Shown: positions 1-9,089, numbered from the stretch's first letter. The stretch: DNA of 64,000 nucleotides from Enterobacter cancerogenus (GCF_019047785.1 NZ_CP077290.1:806001-870000), one strand, 5' to 3'. Numbers and translations are program-made. Notes: a model not told the origin generated them from the sequence alone.

Positions 1-1
1 G

Positions 2-112
2 CTCGCCTGCACGCTGGTGGGGCTGGGCGTACGTAAGCTTTCCACCGCGCTCTTTGGCGATCTGTTCTTCTCCCCGCCCGCGCGGCTTTCCCCTGCGCCA
101 GCCACCCGTTAA
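2..112 (+). CDS. ycfT: C-terminal end of a membrane protein, probably YcfT (partial)
   Basis: The window opens inside a reading frame that runs open for 36 codons to a TAA at 110-112. The visible tail holds a hydrophobic stretch (LACTLVGLGV), then a basic turn and a proline/alanine-rich end, as expected for the last helix and cytoplasmic tail of an inner-membrane protein. In E. coli the gene directly upstream of mfd on the same strand is ycfT, an acyltransferase-3-type membrane protein of unknown role. The assignment rests on position and the membrane-like tail only; the rest lies outside the window. Confidence 0.5.
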   Translation, partial: LACTLVGLGVRKLSTALFGDLFFSPPARLSPAPATR

Positions 113-117
113 TACCC

Positions 118-146
118 TTCTCGCCCCCTCTCCGGGGGCGAATTTG
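118..146 (+). terminator. Putative terminator after ycfT
   Basis: A perfect 8-bp stem (TCGCCCCC / GGGGGCGA, 121-141) with a 5-nt loop lies 8 nt after the ycfT stop. The following U-run is poor, so termination may be partial and read on into mfd. Confidence 0.45.
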
Positions 147-261
147 CACCCCGTGCGGTTACAATTTGCTTATGCAAAACGATCGAGGATAATAAAGACA
201 TTGCGTATCAGTGATATGCCCCAATACTGTTGGTATATCCATAAGAGACTCTGACAAAGCC

Positions 262-3200
262 ATGCCTGAACTCGATCGTTATTCCTTGCCTGTCAACGCG
301 GGCGACCAACGCCAACTGGGCGAACTCACGGGCGCGGCGTGCGCCACGCTGGTGGCAGAAATCACTGAGCGCCATCCGGGGCCGGTAGTCCTGGTTGCGC
401 CGGATATGCAAAATGCCCTGCGCCTGCATGACGAAATCCGGCAGTTCACCGACAGCCTGGTGTTTAGCCTGGCCGACTGGGAAACGCTGCCGTATGACAG
501 CTTCTCGCCGCATCAGGAAATTATCTCTTCGCGCCTGTCGACGCTGTATCAGCTTCCGACCATGCAACGCGGCGTGCTGATTGTACCAGTGAATACGCTG
601 ATGCAGCGCGTCTGCCCGCACAGCTATCTTCACGGGCACGCCCTGATGATGAAAAAAGGTCAGCGCCTCTCCCGCGACGCCCTTCGCGCGCAGCTGGACA
701 ACGCCGGGTATCGCCATGTTGATCAGGTCATGGAGCATGGGGAATACGCCACCCGCGGCGCGCTGCTTGACCTCTACCCCATGGGCAGCGAACAGCCATA
801 CCGTCTGGACTTTTTCGATGATGAAATCGACAGCCTGCGCGTGTTCGACGCCGACACCCAGCGCACGCTGGAAGAAGTTGAGGCGATTAACCTGCTCCCG
901 GCGCATGAATTCCCGACGGATAAAACCGCCATTGAGTTGTTCCGCAGCCAGTGGCGAGACACGTTCGAGGTTAAGCGCGACGCCGAACATATTTATCAGC
1001 AGGTCAGTAAAGGCACGCTGCCCGCCGGGATCGAATACTGGCAGCCGCTGTTCTTCAGCGAGCCGCTGCCGCCGCTGTTCAGCTACTTCCCGAAAAACAC
1101 GCTGATCGTGAATACGGGCGATATTGAGGCCAGCGCCAGCCGGTTTGAAAGCGAGACCCGCGCCCGTTTCGAAAACCGCGGCGTGGATCCTATGCGCCCG
1201 TTGCTACCGCCCGAGAAGCTGTGGCTACGCACCGATGAACTGAATGCCGAGCTAAAACGCTGGCCACGGATGCAGCTCAAAACCGACTCGCTTGCGAAAA
1301 AAGCGGCCAACACGAACCTCGCGTTTAAGACGCTGCCGGATCTCGCCGTGCAGGCGCAGCAGAAATCGCCGCTTGATAATCTGCGTAAGTTCCTCGAGTC
1401 CTTTACCGGCCCGGTGGTGTTCTCGGTTGAGAGCGAAGGCCGTCGCGAGGCGCTGGGCGAACTACTGAGCCGCATTAAGGTGGCACCAAAGCGCATTTTG
1501 CGACTCGATGAAGCCACCGGCAATGGCCGTTATCTGATGATCGGCGCGGCCGAGCACGGGTTTATTGATACGCTTAACAACCGCGCCCTGATCTGCGAAA
1601 GCGACCTGCTCGGAGAACGCGTTGCGCGCCGCCGCCAGGACAGCCGCCGCACCATCAACCCGGACACATTGATCCGTAACCTGGCGGAGCTGCACCCGGG
1701 TCAGCCGATTGTTCACCTTGAACACGGTGTCGGGCGCTATCAGGGGATGACGACGCTGGAGGCGGGCGGCATCAAAGGTGAATACCTGATGCTGACCTAT
1801 GCCAACGACGCCAAACTGTACGTGCCGGTATCGTCCCTGCATCTGATCAGCCGCTATGCGGGCGGTGCGGAAGATAACGCCCCGCTGCATAAGCTGGGCG
1901 GCGATGCCTGGGCGCGAGCGCGCCAGAAAGCGGCGGAAAAAGTTCGCGACGTGGCGGCTGAACTGCTGGATATCTACGCCCAGCGTGCGGCCAAAAAGGG
2001 CTATGCCTTTAAGCATGACAAAGAGCAGTATCAGCTGTTCTGTGACAGTTTCCCGTTCGAAACCACGCCGGATCAGGCGCAGGCCATTAACGCCGTGCTG
2101 AGCGATATGTGCCAGCCGCTGGCGATGGACCGGCTGGTCTGCGGCGACGTGGGCTTCGGCAAAACCGAAGTGGCGATGCGCGCAGCCTTCCTCGCCGTGG
2201 AGAACAACAAGCAGGTGGCGGTGCTGGTCCCTACCACCCTTCTGGCCCAGCAGCACTTCGACAACTTCCGCGACCGCTTTGCCAACTGGCCGGTGCGTAT
2301 CGAAATGCTGTCGCGTTTTCGCAGTGCCAAAGAGCAGACGAGCATTCTGGAGCAGGCAAGCGAAGGCAAGATCGACATTCTGATCGGCACGCACAAGCTG
2401 CTGCAAAGCGACGTGAAGTGGAAAGATTTGGGCCTGCTGATCGTCGACGAAGAACACCGCTTCGGGGTGCGTCACAAAGAGCGGATCAAAGCGATGCGCG
2501 CGGACGTCGATATTCTGACCCTGACCGCAACGCCGATCCCGCGTACGCTGAATATGGCGATGAGCGGCATGCGCGATCTGTCGATTATCGCCACCCCTCC
2601 GGCGCGCCGTCTGGCGGTGAAAACCTTCGTGCGGGAGTACGATAATCTGGTGGTCCGCGAGGCGATCCTGCGCGAAGTGTTGCGCGGCGGCCAGGTGTAT
2701 TACCTCTACAACGACGTGGAAAATATTCAGAAAGCCGCCGACAGGCTGGCGGAGCTGGTGCCGGAGGCGCGTATTGCCATCGGCCACGGGCAGATGCGCG
2801 AGCGCGAGCTGGAACGCGTGATGAACGATTTCCACCACCAGCGCTTTAACGTGCTGGTCTGTACCACCATTATTGAAACCGGCATCGACATTCCTACCGC
2901 CAATACCATCATCATTGAACGGGCGGATCACTTTGGCCTGGCGCAGCTTCACCAGTTACGTGGCCGCGTAGGCCGTTCGCACCATCAGGCCTACGCATGG
3001 CTGCTGACGCCGCATCCGAAGGCGATGACCACCGATGCGCAAAAGCGTCTGGAAGCCATCGCCTCGCTGGAAGATCTCGGCGCCGGGTTCGCGCTGGCAA
3101 CGCACGACCTAGAGATCCGCGGGGCGGGTGAACTGCTGGGCGAAGATCAGAGCGGATCGATGGAAACCATCGGCTTCTCGCTGTATATGGAGCTGCTGGA

Positions 3201-3708
3201 AAACGCCGTCGATGCGCTGAAGGCTGGTCGGGAACCGTCGTTGGAAGATTTAACCAGCCAGCAAACCGAAGTCGAGCTGCGGATGCCGTCCCTGCTGCCG
3301 GATGATTTTATTCCGGACGTGAATACCCGCCTGTCGTTCTACAAGCGTATTGCCAGCGCGAAAAATGAAGGCGAGCTGGAAGAGATCAAAGTCGAGCTGA
3401 TCGACCGCTTTGGCCTGCTGCCGGACGCCGCGCGCAACCTGCTGGACATCGCCCGTCTGCGTCAGCAGGCGCAAAAGCTGGGCATTCGCAAGCTGGAGGG
3501 CAATGAGAAAGGCGGGATGATTGAGTTTGCCGAGAAAAACCATGTCGATCCGATGTGGCTGATCGGCCTGCTGCAAAAACAGCCTCAGCACTTCCGTCTG
3601 GATGGCCCGACGCGTCTGCGCTTTACGCAGGAGCTGGCCGAGCGTAAGAACCGCATGGAGTGGGTCCGTAACTTCATGCGTCAGCTTGAAGAGAACGCCA
3701 TCGCCTGA
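262..3708 (+). CDS. mfd: Transcription-repair coupling factor Mfd
   Basis: Mfd is the DNA translocase that pushes stalled RNA polymerase off DNA lesions and recruits UvrA for nucleotide excision repair. From the ATG at 262 the product has 1148 residues, the same length as E. coli Mfd; an upstream in-frame start at 211 would add 17 residues with no support. The order is a UvrB-like N-terminal module, the RNA-polymerase interaction domain around residues 480-550 (IVHLEHGVGRYQG), then a RecG-like translocase with Walker A GDVGFGKTE from residue 628, DEEH from 729 and TATPIPRTL, followed by the SQ/GRVGRS motor motifs and the autoinhibitory C-terminal domain. Nothing looks damaged. Confidence 0.98.
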   Translation: MPELDRYSLPVNAGDQRQLGELTGAACATLVAEITERHPGPVVLVAPDMQNALRLHDEIRQFTDSLVFSLADWETLPYDSFSPHQEIISSRLSTLYQLPTMQRGVLIVPVNTLMQRVCPHSYLHGHALMMKKGQRLSRDALRAQLDNAGYRHVDQVMEHGEYATRGALLDLYPMGSEQPYRLDFFDDEIDSLRVFDADTQRTLEEVEAINLLPAHEFPTDKTAIELFRSQWRDTFEVKRDAEHIYQQVSKGTLPAGIEYWQPLFFSEPLPPLFSYFPKNTLIVNTGDIEASASRFESETRARFENRGVDPMRPLLPPEKLWLRTDELNAELKRWPRMQLKTDSLAKKAANTNLAFKTLPDLAVQAQQKSPLDNLRKFLESFTGPVVFSVESEGRREALGELLSRIKVAPKRILRLDEATGNGRYLMIGAAEHGFIDTLNNRALICESDLLGERVARRRQDSRRTINPDTLIRNLAELHPGQPIVHLEHGVGRYQGMTTLEAGGIKGEYLMLTYANDAKLYVPVSSLHLISRYAGGAEDNAPLHKLGGDAWARARQKAAEKVRDVAAELLDIYAQRAAKKGYAFKHDKEQYQLFCDSFPFETTPDQAQAINAVLSDMCQPLAMDRLVCGDVGFGKTEVAMRAAFLAVENNKQVAVLVPTTLLAQQHFDNFRDRFANWPVRIEMLSRFRSAKEQTSILEQASEGKIDILIGTHKLLQSDVKWKDLGLLIVDEEHRFGVRHKERIKAMRADVDILTLTATPIPRTLNMAMSGMRDLSIIATPPARRLAVKTFVREYDNLVVREAILREVLRGGQVYYLYNDVENIQKAADRLAELVPEARIAIGHGQMRERELERVMNDFHHQRFNVLVCTTIIETGIDIPTANTIIIERADHFGLAQLHQLRGRVGRSHHQAYAWLLTPHPKAMTTDAQKRLEAIASLEDLGAGFALATHDLEIRGAGELLGEDQSGSMETIGFSLYMELLENAVDALKAGREPSLEDLTSQQTEVELRMPSLLPDDFIPDVNTRLSFYKRIASAKNEGELEEIKVELIDRFGLLPDAARNLLDIARLRQQAQKLGIRKLEGNEKGGMIEFAEKNHVDPMWLIGLLQKQPQHFRLDGPTRLRFTQELAERKNRMEWVRNFMRQLEENAIA

Positions 3709-3720
3709 CCGGCACCACAG

Positions 3721-3749
3721 GCTCCCGGTAGCGCAACGCTGCCGGGAGC
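3721..3749 (+). terminator. Hairpin terminator after mfd
   Basis: A 13-bp stem (GCTCCCGGTAGCG pairing with CGCTGCCGGGAGC, one wobble) with a CAA loop starts 12 nt after the mfd stop. The U-run is weak. Confidence 0.55.
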
Positions 3750-3862
3750 GACAATTTACAAACTCTTTGCACTTCGCCCGATCTTCCCGACACACCCATT
3801 GACCATAATTATGATTCACAGCTTATAAAATAATAACCTTATCATTTATATGGATTATGGTG

Positions 3863-4828
3863 ATGATGATCTCTTCGCGTCTTATCCGCTGGATTACGTT
3901 GTCTGCGCTGATCGCAACTGTAGCCATTGCGTTACCCGCCCGGGCAAACACCTGGCCTCTCCCGCCCCCTGGCAGCAAACTTATCGGGGAAAATCGTTTT
4001 CACGTCGTGGAAAATAACGGCGGTTCGCTTGAGGCGATTGCTAAAAAATATAACGTTGGGTTCCTGGCGCTGCTTCAGGCCAACCCCGGCGTAGATCCTT
4101 ATGTGCCTCGTGCCGGCAGCGTGCTGACGATCCCGCTCCAGACACTGCTGCCGGATGCGCCGCGCGAGGGGATCGTGATCAACCTTGCTGAGCTTCGGCT
4201 TTACTATTATCCACCGGGTAAAAACGAAGTGACCGTCTATCCTATCGGCATTGGGCAGTTGGGCGGCGACACGCTCACCCCAACGATGGTGACCACCGTC
4301 TCCGATAAACGGGCAAATCCGACGTGGACGCCAACGGCCAATATTCGCGCCCGCTACAAAGCGCAGGGTATCGAGCTTCCGGCGGTTGTGCCAGCAGGGC
4401 CCGATAACCCCATGGGACATCACGCGATCCGCCTCGCCGCCTACGGCGGTGTCTATCTGTTGCATGGAACCAATGCGGATTTCGGTATTGGGATGCGCGT
4501 CAGCTCCGGCTGTATTCGCCTTCGCGATGACGACATCAAGACGCTTTATAGCGAGATCACGCCGGGCACCAAAGTGAATATCATTAATACGCCGATTAAG
4601 GTTTCTGAGGAGCCTGGCGGCGTGCGGCTGGTCGAAATCCATCAGCCGTTATCGAAAAATATAGGTGACGATCCGCAAACCCTGCCCATCAATCTGAATG
4701 CTGCGATGGTAAGTTTTAAAACGAATGCCAGCACCGATGAGGCCGTGATGGGGAGAGCCATGGAGGTACGTTCAGGCATGCCGACTGACGTCACGCGGCA
4801 CCACAATATTGCGCAACAGTCGATGTAA
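3863..4828 (+). CDS. ldtC: L,D-transpeptidase LdtC (YcfS), attaches Braun lipoprotein to peptidoglycan
   Basis: This periplasmic enzyme cross-links the C-terminal lysine of Lpp to meso-diaminopimelate of peptidoglycan. A signal peptide ending near LPARA is followed by a LysM-like domain (HVVENNGGSLEAIAKKYNVG) and the YkuD catalytic domain. The active-site block HGTNADFGIGMRVSSGCIRL-type signature is complete, with the catalytic Cys in SSGCIRL. The start MMISSR was chosen because it matches the E. coli N-terminus; the frame also has an ATG two codons upstream (3857). Length is 321 residues. It stands alone between mfd and the convergent bhsA. Which of the Lpp-linking paralogues (LdtA/B/C) it is rests on synteny and strong similarity to YcfS. 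Confidence 0.94.
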   Translation: MMISSRLIRWITLSALIATVAIALPARANTWPLPPPGSKLIGENRFHVVENNGGSLEAIAKKYNVGFLALLQANPGVDPYVPRAGSVLTIPLQTLLPDAPREGIVINLAELRLYYYPPGKNEVTVYPIGIGQLGGDTLTPTMVTTVSDKRANPTWTPTANIRARYKAQGIELPAVVPAGPDNPMGHHAIRLAAYGGVYLLHGTNADFGIGMRVSSGCIRLRDDDIKTLYSEITPGTKVNIINTPIKVSEEPGGVRLVEIHQPLSKNIGDDPQTLPINLNAAMVSFKTNASTDEAVMGRAMEVRSGMPTDVTRHHNIAQQSM

Positions 4829-4836
4829 GACCCAAC

Positions 4837-4869
4837 GAAAAACGCCCTGCATATGCAGGGCGTTTTTTA
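4837..4869 (+). terminator. Rho-independent terminator after ldtC
   Basis: The stem ACGCCCTGCAT/ATGCAGGGCGT is followed by TTTTTTAT and preceded by an A-run, so it can work in both directions and also serve the convergent bhsA. Confidence 0.85.
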
Positions 4870-4901
4870 TAGCAGTGGCATAAATGAGGGTTTAGCCAGG
4901 C

Positions 4902-5159
4902 TTATTTGTAGATGACCGCAGTACCGTGGAGGGTGTTAGGACCGGTCACTGAGGTGATGCGGAAAGATTTTGCACCCATTTCATCCGCTTTCTGCGCCAG
5001 CTGATCTTCCAGTGAACCCAGGTTAGTCCCGGCATTCGCGGAGATGGTGCCCACTTTCTGCTGGTCAGCAGGGGTGGATTGCACTTCAACAGCGGCGAAG
5101 CTTGCGAAAGAGAGTGAACTCAGAACAGCGGCAGCGATGAGGGTTTTAACGTTTTTCAT
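4902..5159 (-). CDS. bhsA: Stress-induced outer-membrane/biofilm protein BhsA (DUF1471)
   Basis: BhsA (YcfR) is a small secreted DUF1471 protein linked to copper permeability, stress resistance and biofilm formation. The 85-residue product has a typical signal peptide ending in SFASFA, then the conserved family body VGTISANAGTNLGSLEDQLAQKA and a C-terminal HGTAVIYK. It is divergently transcribed from comR, its known copper-responsive repressor, across 243 bp that carry two copies of a near-palindromic motif. The terminator of ldtC lies at its 3' end. Confidence 0.95.
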   Translation of the reverse strand: MKNVKTLIAAAVLSSLSFASFAAVEVQSTPADQQKVGTISANAGTNLGSLEDQLAQKADEMGAKSFRITSVTGPNTLHGTAVIYK

Positions 5160-5256
5160 GTTTTTATACCTTTAGGCAGATGAATTGATGTCGTAAGTTA
5201 TTTACTTAACGATCGATAGGTAAATGATAGATGTGATCCAGGTCACACGTCAACCC

Positions 5257-5280
5257 ATTTTTATAACGACCATTAAATAA
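5257..5280. promoter_or_regulatory. Candidate ComR operator, copy 1
   Basis: The 24 bp here match 19 of 24 positions of a second copy at 5358-5381 in the same orientation. The core AACGACCATT is a degenerate form of the palindrome AATG-NN-CATT. It lies 98 bp upstream of bhsA. Assignment to ComR is inferred from the divergent bhsA/comR context. Confidence 0.4.
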
Positions 5281-5357
5281 ATTTAAATTCCGTTATTATT
5301 CATATCGATAGGATTAATTTATTTTTAAGCAAACAGCGCTGGTCCCGGCTGTGGTTT

Positions 5358-5381
5358 ATTTTTATAATGGTCATTCAACAA
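5358..5381. promoter_or_regulatory. Candidate ComR operator, copy 2
   Basis: This second copy has the core AATGGTCATT and the same flanks (ATTTTTATAA on the left, CAA on the right) as the site at 5257-5280. It lies about 20 bp before the comR start codon, suited to autorepression. Confidence 0.4.
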
Positions 5382-5402
5382 ACCAACAGAGGACCAACGG
5401 CA

Positions 5403-6038
5403 ATGACAACCGATGTCACGAGTTGTGCGAAGAAAAGCCGTGGCCGACCAAAAGTGTTCGACAGGGATGCGGCGCTGGATAAGGCCATGACGCTCTTCTG
5501 GCAGCACGGGTACGAGGCAACGTCGCTTTCGGACCTGGTGGAAGCTACCGGAGCCAAAGCGCCGACGCTGTACGCGGAGTTTACGAATAAAGAGGGGCTG
5601 TTCCGGGCGGTTCTGGATCGATACATCTCCCGTTTTGCGGCGAAGTACGAAGCGCAGCTGTTCTGTGAAGAAAAATCCGTTGAGCAGGCGCTGCGGGACT
5701 ACTTCACCGCCATCGCCACCTGCTTCACCAGCAAAGAGACCCCTGCCGGGTGTTTTATGATCAACACCTCTGCCACCCTCGCGGCCTCGTCTACAGAGAT
5801 CGCCAACACGGTGAAATCGCGCCATGCGATGCAGGAGGAGACGCTGAGCACGTTCCTTGCCCAGCGCCAGCAGCGCGGCGAGATCCCCGCGCATTGCCGC
5901 CCACAGGCGCTGGCGCAATACTTAAGCTGCATTCTGCAGGGCATGTCGATCAGCGCCCGCGAAGGCGCTGGCCTGGAAAAACTGCAAAGCATCACCCAGA
6001 CCACGCTGCGCCTGTGGCCTGAACTTCTCAAGCTGTAA
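5403..6038 (+). CDS. comR: TetR-family copper-responsive repressor ComR (YcfQ)
   Basis: ComR represses bhsA in the absence of copper. The 211-residue protein has the TetR layout: an N-terminal helix-turn-helix (FWQHGYEATSLSDLVEATGAK, about residues 30-50, then TLYAEFTNKEGLF) and an all-helical ligand and dimer domain. The ATG at 5403 gives the E. coli-like start MTTDVTSCAKKS and has an AGAGGA ribosome-binding site upstream; the frame is open further upstream (5367) but without support. Cysteines at the N-terminus and in CFTS/GCF could take part in copper sensing, which is inference. The C-terminal half is more diverged from E. coli than the DNA-binding half. Confidence 0.93.
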   Translation: MTTDVTSCAKKSRGRPKVFDRDAALDKAMTLFWQHGYEATSLSDLVEATGAKAPTLYAEFTNKEGLFRAVLDRYISRFAAKYEAQLFCEEKSVEQALRDYFTAIATCFTSKETPAGCFMINTSATLAASSTEIANTVKSRHAMQEETLSTFLAQRQQRGEIPAHCRPQALAQYLSCILQGMSISAREGAGLEKLQSITQTTLRLWPELLKL

Positions 6039-6042
6039 TCTT

Positions 6043-6071
6043 AAGGGCGGTTCTCCGCCCTTTCTGTTTTC
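6043..6071 (+). terminator. Terminator after comR
   Basis: The stem AAGGGCGG/CCGCCCTT with a TTCT loop is followed by a T-rich tract and starts 5 nt after the comR stop. Confidence 0.7.
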
Positions 6072-6182
6072 TTCTTTCCCACGTCGTCAACGAGTTCAGG
6101 GATGCTACCGGGCAACCGACCCCGGGTATGAACATGCCTGCCGTGCGGGTGTTGTGGCAGATGGCTTAATGAATATCGTGCC

Positions 6183-6218
6183 AAAAAAAAGCTCCTCAGC
6201 CTGAGAGCGTGAGGAGCT
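6183..6218 (-). terminator. Terminator after ycfJ
   Basis: On the minus strand the stem AGCTCCTCA/TGAGGAGCT is followed by a run of eight T (A's at 6183-6190 on the plus strand). It lies about 20 nt past the ycfJ stop. Confidence 0.85.
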
Positions 6219-6238
6219 AAGTTCAGAGAAGATCTTTT

Positions 6239-6778
6239 TTACGCTTTGTTGTTCAGGATCAGCTGACCATTTCCGTCCAGCGGGATCTGGGTGCCGGGGT
6301 CTTTATCCATGCGGATTTTGCCCTGCTGGTCGCCGATTTTGTAGGTGACATCGTAACCCAGCATTTTCTCGGATTTGTCATAGACGGTTTTACAGCGCTG
6401 CTGGGTTGTGGTGTAGGTGTCGTTATCCTGCATCGCACCCTGCACCTGATTCCCTGCATAGCCACCGCCCAACGCGCCGACAACGGTAGCCACGTCTTTA
6501 CCGCGACCGCCACCAAACTGATGGCCAATTACGCCGCCTGCAACCGCGCCGAGAACAGAACCGGCAATACGGTTTTCATCCTGTACGGGACGACGGTGGG
6601 TAACCGCAACGTTGCGGCACTCCTGACGGGGCGTTTTGACCGTCTCTTTAATGGGCATTGCGGAAACCACTTGCGCATACTGCGGGCCACGTTCAAACAC
6701 GTTGAGACTGGCAACCGCAGCCACACCTAACGCAGCCGCTACGCCAATCCCTATACCCGCCAACATTGATTTATTCAC
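6239..6778 (-). CDS. ycfJ: Glycine-zipper 2TM-domain protein YcfJ
   Basis: YcfJ is an envelope protein of unknown function with a Gly-zipper (Rick_17kDa_Anti-like) domain. Translation is assigned to a GTG at 6778, giving 179 residues as in E. coli (VNKSMLAGIGIGVAAALG), because a strong AGGAGG lies just upstream; the same frame is open another 46 codons, but that part is not family-like. An N-terminal membrane or signal helix is followed by two glycine-rich hydrophobic segments (GSVLGAVAGGVIGHQFGGG and VVGALGGGYAGNQ). In E. coli it is tied to biofilm formation and bhsA-like stress conditions, which I cannot test here. Confidence 0.92.
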   Translation of the reverse strand: MNKSMLAGIGIGVAAALGVAAVASLNVFERGPQYAQVVSAMPIKETVKTPRQECRNVAVTHRRPVQDENRIAGSVLGAVAGGVIGHQFGGGRGKDVATVVGALGGGYAGNQVQGAMQDNDTYTTTQQRCKTVYDKSEKMLGYDVTYKIGDQQGKIRMDKDPGTQIPLDGNGQLILNNKA

Positions 6779-6933
6779 GGGACATCCTCCTTTGTTGCTA
6801 TTGGTAACAATTTTGCAATCAATGGCTGGGCTCGCCAATAAGACAAAGGCGTAAAAACGCGGTGTGCAGGAGGGATATATCGGATTTAGGAGAACTCTTA
6901 AGCGCTTGAAGGGCACTGGACAGCATGATATGC

Positions 6934-6964
6934 TAAAAAATCCCTCCGGAGGACCCGGAGGGAT
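6934..6964 (-). terminator. Terminator after ndh
   Basis: On the minus strand the stem TCCCTCCGG/CCGGAGGGA closes a five-base loop and is followed by TTTTTT. It begins 8 nt after the ndh stop. Confidence 0.85.
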
Positions 6965-6971
6965 AATACGA

Positions 6972-8276
6972 TTAGTGCAGCTTCAGACGCGGGCGAATAA
7001 CCCGGTTGATGCGTCCAACCAGCATCATCAGGCCGGTTTTGAAGTAGCCGTGCAGCGCAATCTGGTGCATACGGTAGAGTGAGATATACACAAAGCGCGC
7101 AATGCGCCCTTCTACCATCATCGAGCCACGCATCAGGTTACCCATCAGACTGCCGACGGTCGAGAAGTTAGAGAGCGACACCAGAGAGCCGTGGTCTTTG
7201 TAGACATACGCCTTCATCGGTTTGCCTTTACGCTGCGCCAGGATGTTGTGCAGCACCAGGCTTGCCATCTGGTGCGCGGCCTGAGCACGCGGAGGAACGA
7301 ACCCGCCTTCCGGGCGCGCGCAGGAGGCACAGTCGCCGATGGCGTAAATGTCCGGATCGCGCGTGGTTTGCAGCGTAGGCTCCGTCACCAGCTGATTAAT
7401 ACGGTTCGTTTCCAGCCCGCCGATATCTTTCATGAAATCAGGCGCTTTAATCCCTGCCGCCCAGACCATCAGATCCGCTTCGATGTACTCGCCGTCTTTG
7501 GTGTGCAGACCACCCGCATCGGCGCTGGTGACCATGGTTTGCGTCAGCACGCGTACGCCGAGTTTGGTCAGCTCGCTGTGCGCTGCGCCGGAAATGCGCG
7601 GCGGCAGCGCCGGCAAAATGCGTTCGCCCGCCTCAACCAGCGTCACGTTCAGCGCATCGTTCGTCAGGCCTTTGTAGCCGTAGCTGTGCAGTTGTTTCAC
7701 CGCGTTGTGCAGTTCAGCAGACAGCTCAACGCCCGTCGCGCCCCCGCCCACAATCGCGATGTTAACCTTGCCGTTGGCACCCAGGTTATTGGTGTATTTC
7801 AGGAACAGATTGAGCATTTCCTGATGGAAACGACGCGCCTGATGCGGGTTGTCCAGGAAGATACAGTGATCTTTCACGCCCGGCGTATTGAAGTCGTTCG
7901 ATGTACTGCCCAGCGCCATGACCAGCGTGTCATACGGCAGCTTGCGCTCAGGAACCAGCAGTTCGCCTTTGTCGTCGCGCAGCTCAGCCAGCGTAATGGT
8001 TTTGCTCTCACGGTTGATATCCACCACGGATCCCAGCTGGAACTGGAAATGATGATTACGCGCGTGTGCCAGATAGCTCAGGGCATCCACGCCCTCATCC
8101 AGCGATCCGGTCGCCACTTCGTGCAGCAGTGGTTTCCACAGATGGCTATGGTTACGATCTACCAGCGTAATTTTGGCTTTCTTACCGCGACCCAGCTTTT
8201 TGCCCAGCTGCGTCGCCAGCTCCAGCCCGCCAGCACCACCGCCTACAATCACTATTTTTTTCAATGGTGTAGTCAA
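6972..8276 (-). CDS. ndh: Type II NADH:quinone oxidoreductase Ndh
   Basis: This single-subunit, non-proton-pumping NADH dehydrogenase passes electrons to ubiquinone at the inner face of the membrane. The 434-residue protein (same length as E. coli) has two Rossmann motifs: the FAD site [11 protein letters not shown] near the N-terminus and the NADH site [13 protein letters not shown] near residue 175. The C-terminal part contains the amphipathic membrane-binding segment. It is monocistronic, with its own terminator and a promoter region carrying a perfect FNR box (8411-8424), consistent with anaerobic repression. Confidence 0.97.
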   Translation of the reverse strand: MTTPLKKIVIVGGGAGGLELATQLGKKLGRGKKAKITLVDRNHSHLWKPLLHEVATGSLDEGVDALSYLAHARNHHFQFQLGSVVDINRESKTITLAELRDDKGELLVPERKLPYDTLVMALGSTSNDFNTPGVKDHCIFLDNPHQARRFHQEMLNLFLKYTNNLGANGKVNIAIVGGGATGVELSAELHNAVKQLHSYGYKGLTNDALNVTLVEAGERILPALPPRISGAAHSELTKLGVRVLTQTMVTSADAGGLHTKDGEYIEADLMVWAAGIKAPDFMKDIGGLETNRINQLVTEPTLQTTRDPDIYAIGDCASCARPEGGFVPPRAQAAHQMASLVLHNILAQRKGKPMKAYVYKDHGSLVSLSNFSTVGSLMGNLMRGSMMVEGRIARFVYISLYRMHQIALHGYFKTGLMMLVGRINRVIRPRLKLH

Positions 8277-8376
8277 CGCGACCCCCTAAATTATTAACCA
8301 ATTGTTAATTAAAAGTTATGAAAATAACCCTTAATTAACAACAGGTTACAGCACTGAAACCATTCAAGTGCATTGA

Positions 8377-8424
8377 GGATAACACGTCAGGCGCATTGGT
8401 CATACCAAAATTGATATGCATCAA
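8377..8424 (-). promoter_or_regulatory. ndh promoter with FNR operator
   Basis: The sequence TTGATATGCATCAA at 8411-8424 is a perfect match to the FNR consensus TTGAT-N4-ATCAA. On the minus strand TTATCC (8382-8377) fits as a -10 element, putting the start near 8370 and the FNR site centred close to -50, the arrangement described for FNR repression of ndh in E. coli. The transcript would have a leader of about 90 nt. Confidence 0.8.
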
Positions 8425-8455
8425 GTTTTGATGGCTTAAAAGTAGACAAGTCTGA

Positions 8456-8491
8456 TAAAAAAGAAAGCCCGGCACGCTTTCGCGACCGGGC
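8456..8491 (-). terminator. Terminator after ycfP
   Basis: On the minus strand GCCCGGTCGCG pairs imperfectly with CGTGCCGGGC around AAAG and is followed by TTTCTTTTTT. It ends the hinT-ycfL-lpoB-thiK-nagZ-ycfP run. Confidence 0.75.
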
Positions 8492-8512
8492 CTGAGGCTT
8501 TTAGAGGACTGG

Positions 8513-9055
8513 TTAGCCCAGCGTTTTGAAGGCTTTTATGCGCTGCAGATGCGGGGAAATGTTTTTGAACTTGTGGGTTTGTTCATCGTCCCAGACGATC
8601 TCATAGAAGTGATGCAGCATCTCCGCTGAACGCTGGCTGTCCAGCGCTTCGTCATGACGCGAGAGGATCGCCAGACAACGATCGCGATTCTTTTCACGGA
8701 AATTACTAACGCATTTCGTCGCGATATCGGCGTATTCCTCCGGGCGGTCAATCTTGCCTTCCATATTCTCGTTCGGGAACAGGTTTGGATTGAAAATGAC
8801 CTGACGAATATCGCACAAAAATCCGATGCGCTCTGCCCAGTAGCCTCCCAGCCCGACGCCGCAAATCAGCGGACGCTCGTCAACGTTGAGCTGCAGCATT
8901 TTGTCCACTTCCTTGAGCAAATGCTGCATATCATGTTTAGGGTGGCGGGTACTGTAGCTAATCAGCCGGACGTCCGGATCGATAAACTGCAGCTGCAGTA
9001 CCTTCTCATGGTTACCTGGGCTGTTTGAGTCAAAACCGTGTAAATAGATGATCAT
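8513..9055 (-). CDS. ycfP: Alpha/beta-hydrolase-like protein YcfP (UPF0227)
   Basis: The 180-residue protein has the opening strand and loop of a small alpha/beta hydrolase ([14 protein letters not shown]) and the late acidic and histidine positions ([17 protein letters not shown]). The nucleophile elbow, normally GxSxG, reads GVGLGG, so the catalytic serine position is glycine. E. coli YcfP shares this as far as I recall, whereas the paralogue YqiA keeps the serine. It follows nagZ by 34 bp and probably belongs to its operon. No substrate or reaction is known; it may be a non-catalytic binder. Confidence 0.92.
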   Translation of the reverse strand: MIIYLHGFDSNSPGNHEKVLQLQFIDPDVRLISYSTRHPKHDMQHLLKEVDKMLQLNVDERPLICGVGLGGYWAERIGFLCDIRQVIFNPNLFPNENMEGKIDRPEEYADIATKCVSNFREKNRDRCLAILSRHDEALDSQRSAEMLHHFYEIVWDDEQTHKFKNISPHLQRIKAFKTLG

Positions 9056-9089
9056 TGTCTTCCCACCTTGCTACGCCTTACGGGAGTGA

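Noticed and set aside
1462..2952. 496-codon open frame on the minus strand inside mfd
   Set aside because: It is exactly antisense to the catalytic part of mfd, has no family motif and its composition follows from the codon bias of mfd.
3841..3866. The longer start (3857) for ldtC
   Set aside because: The in-frame MMIS start matches the E. coli N-terminus better; the difference is two residues and not decisive.
7191..8297. 368-codon open frame on the plus strand opposite ndh
   Set aside because: Antisense to ndh, Arg/Gln/His-rich as typical of shadow frames in GC-rich genes.
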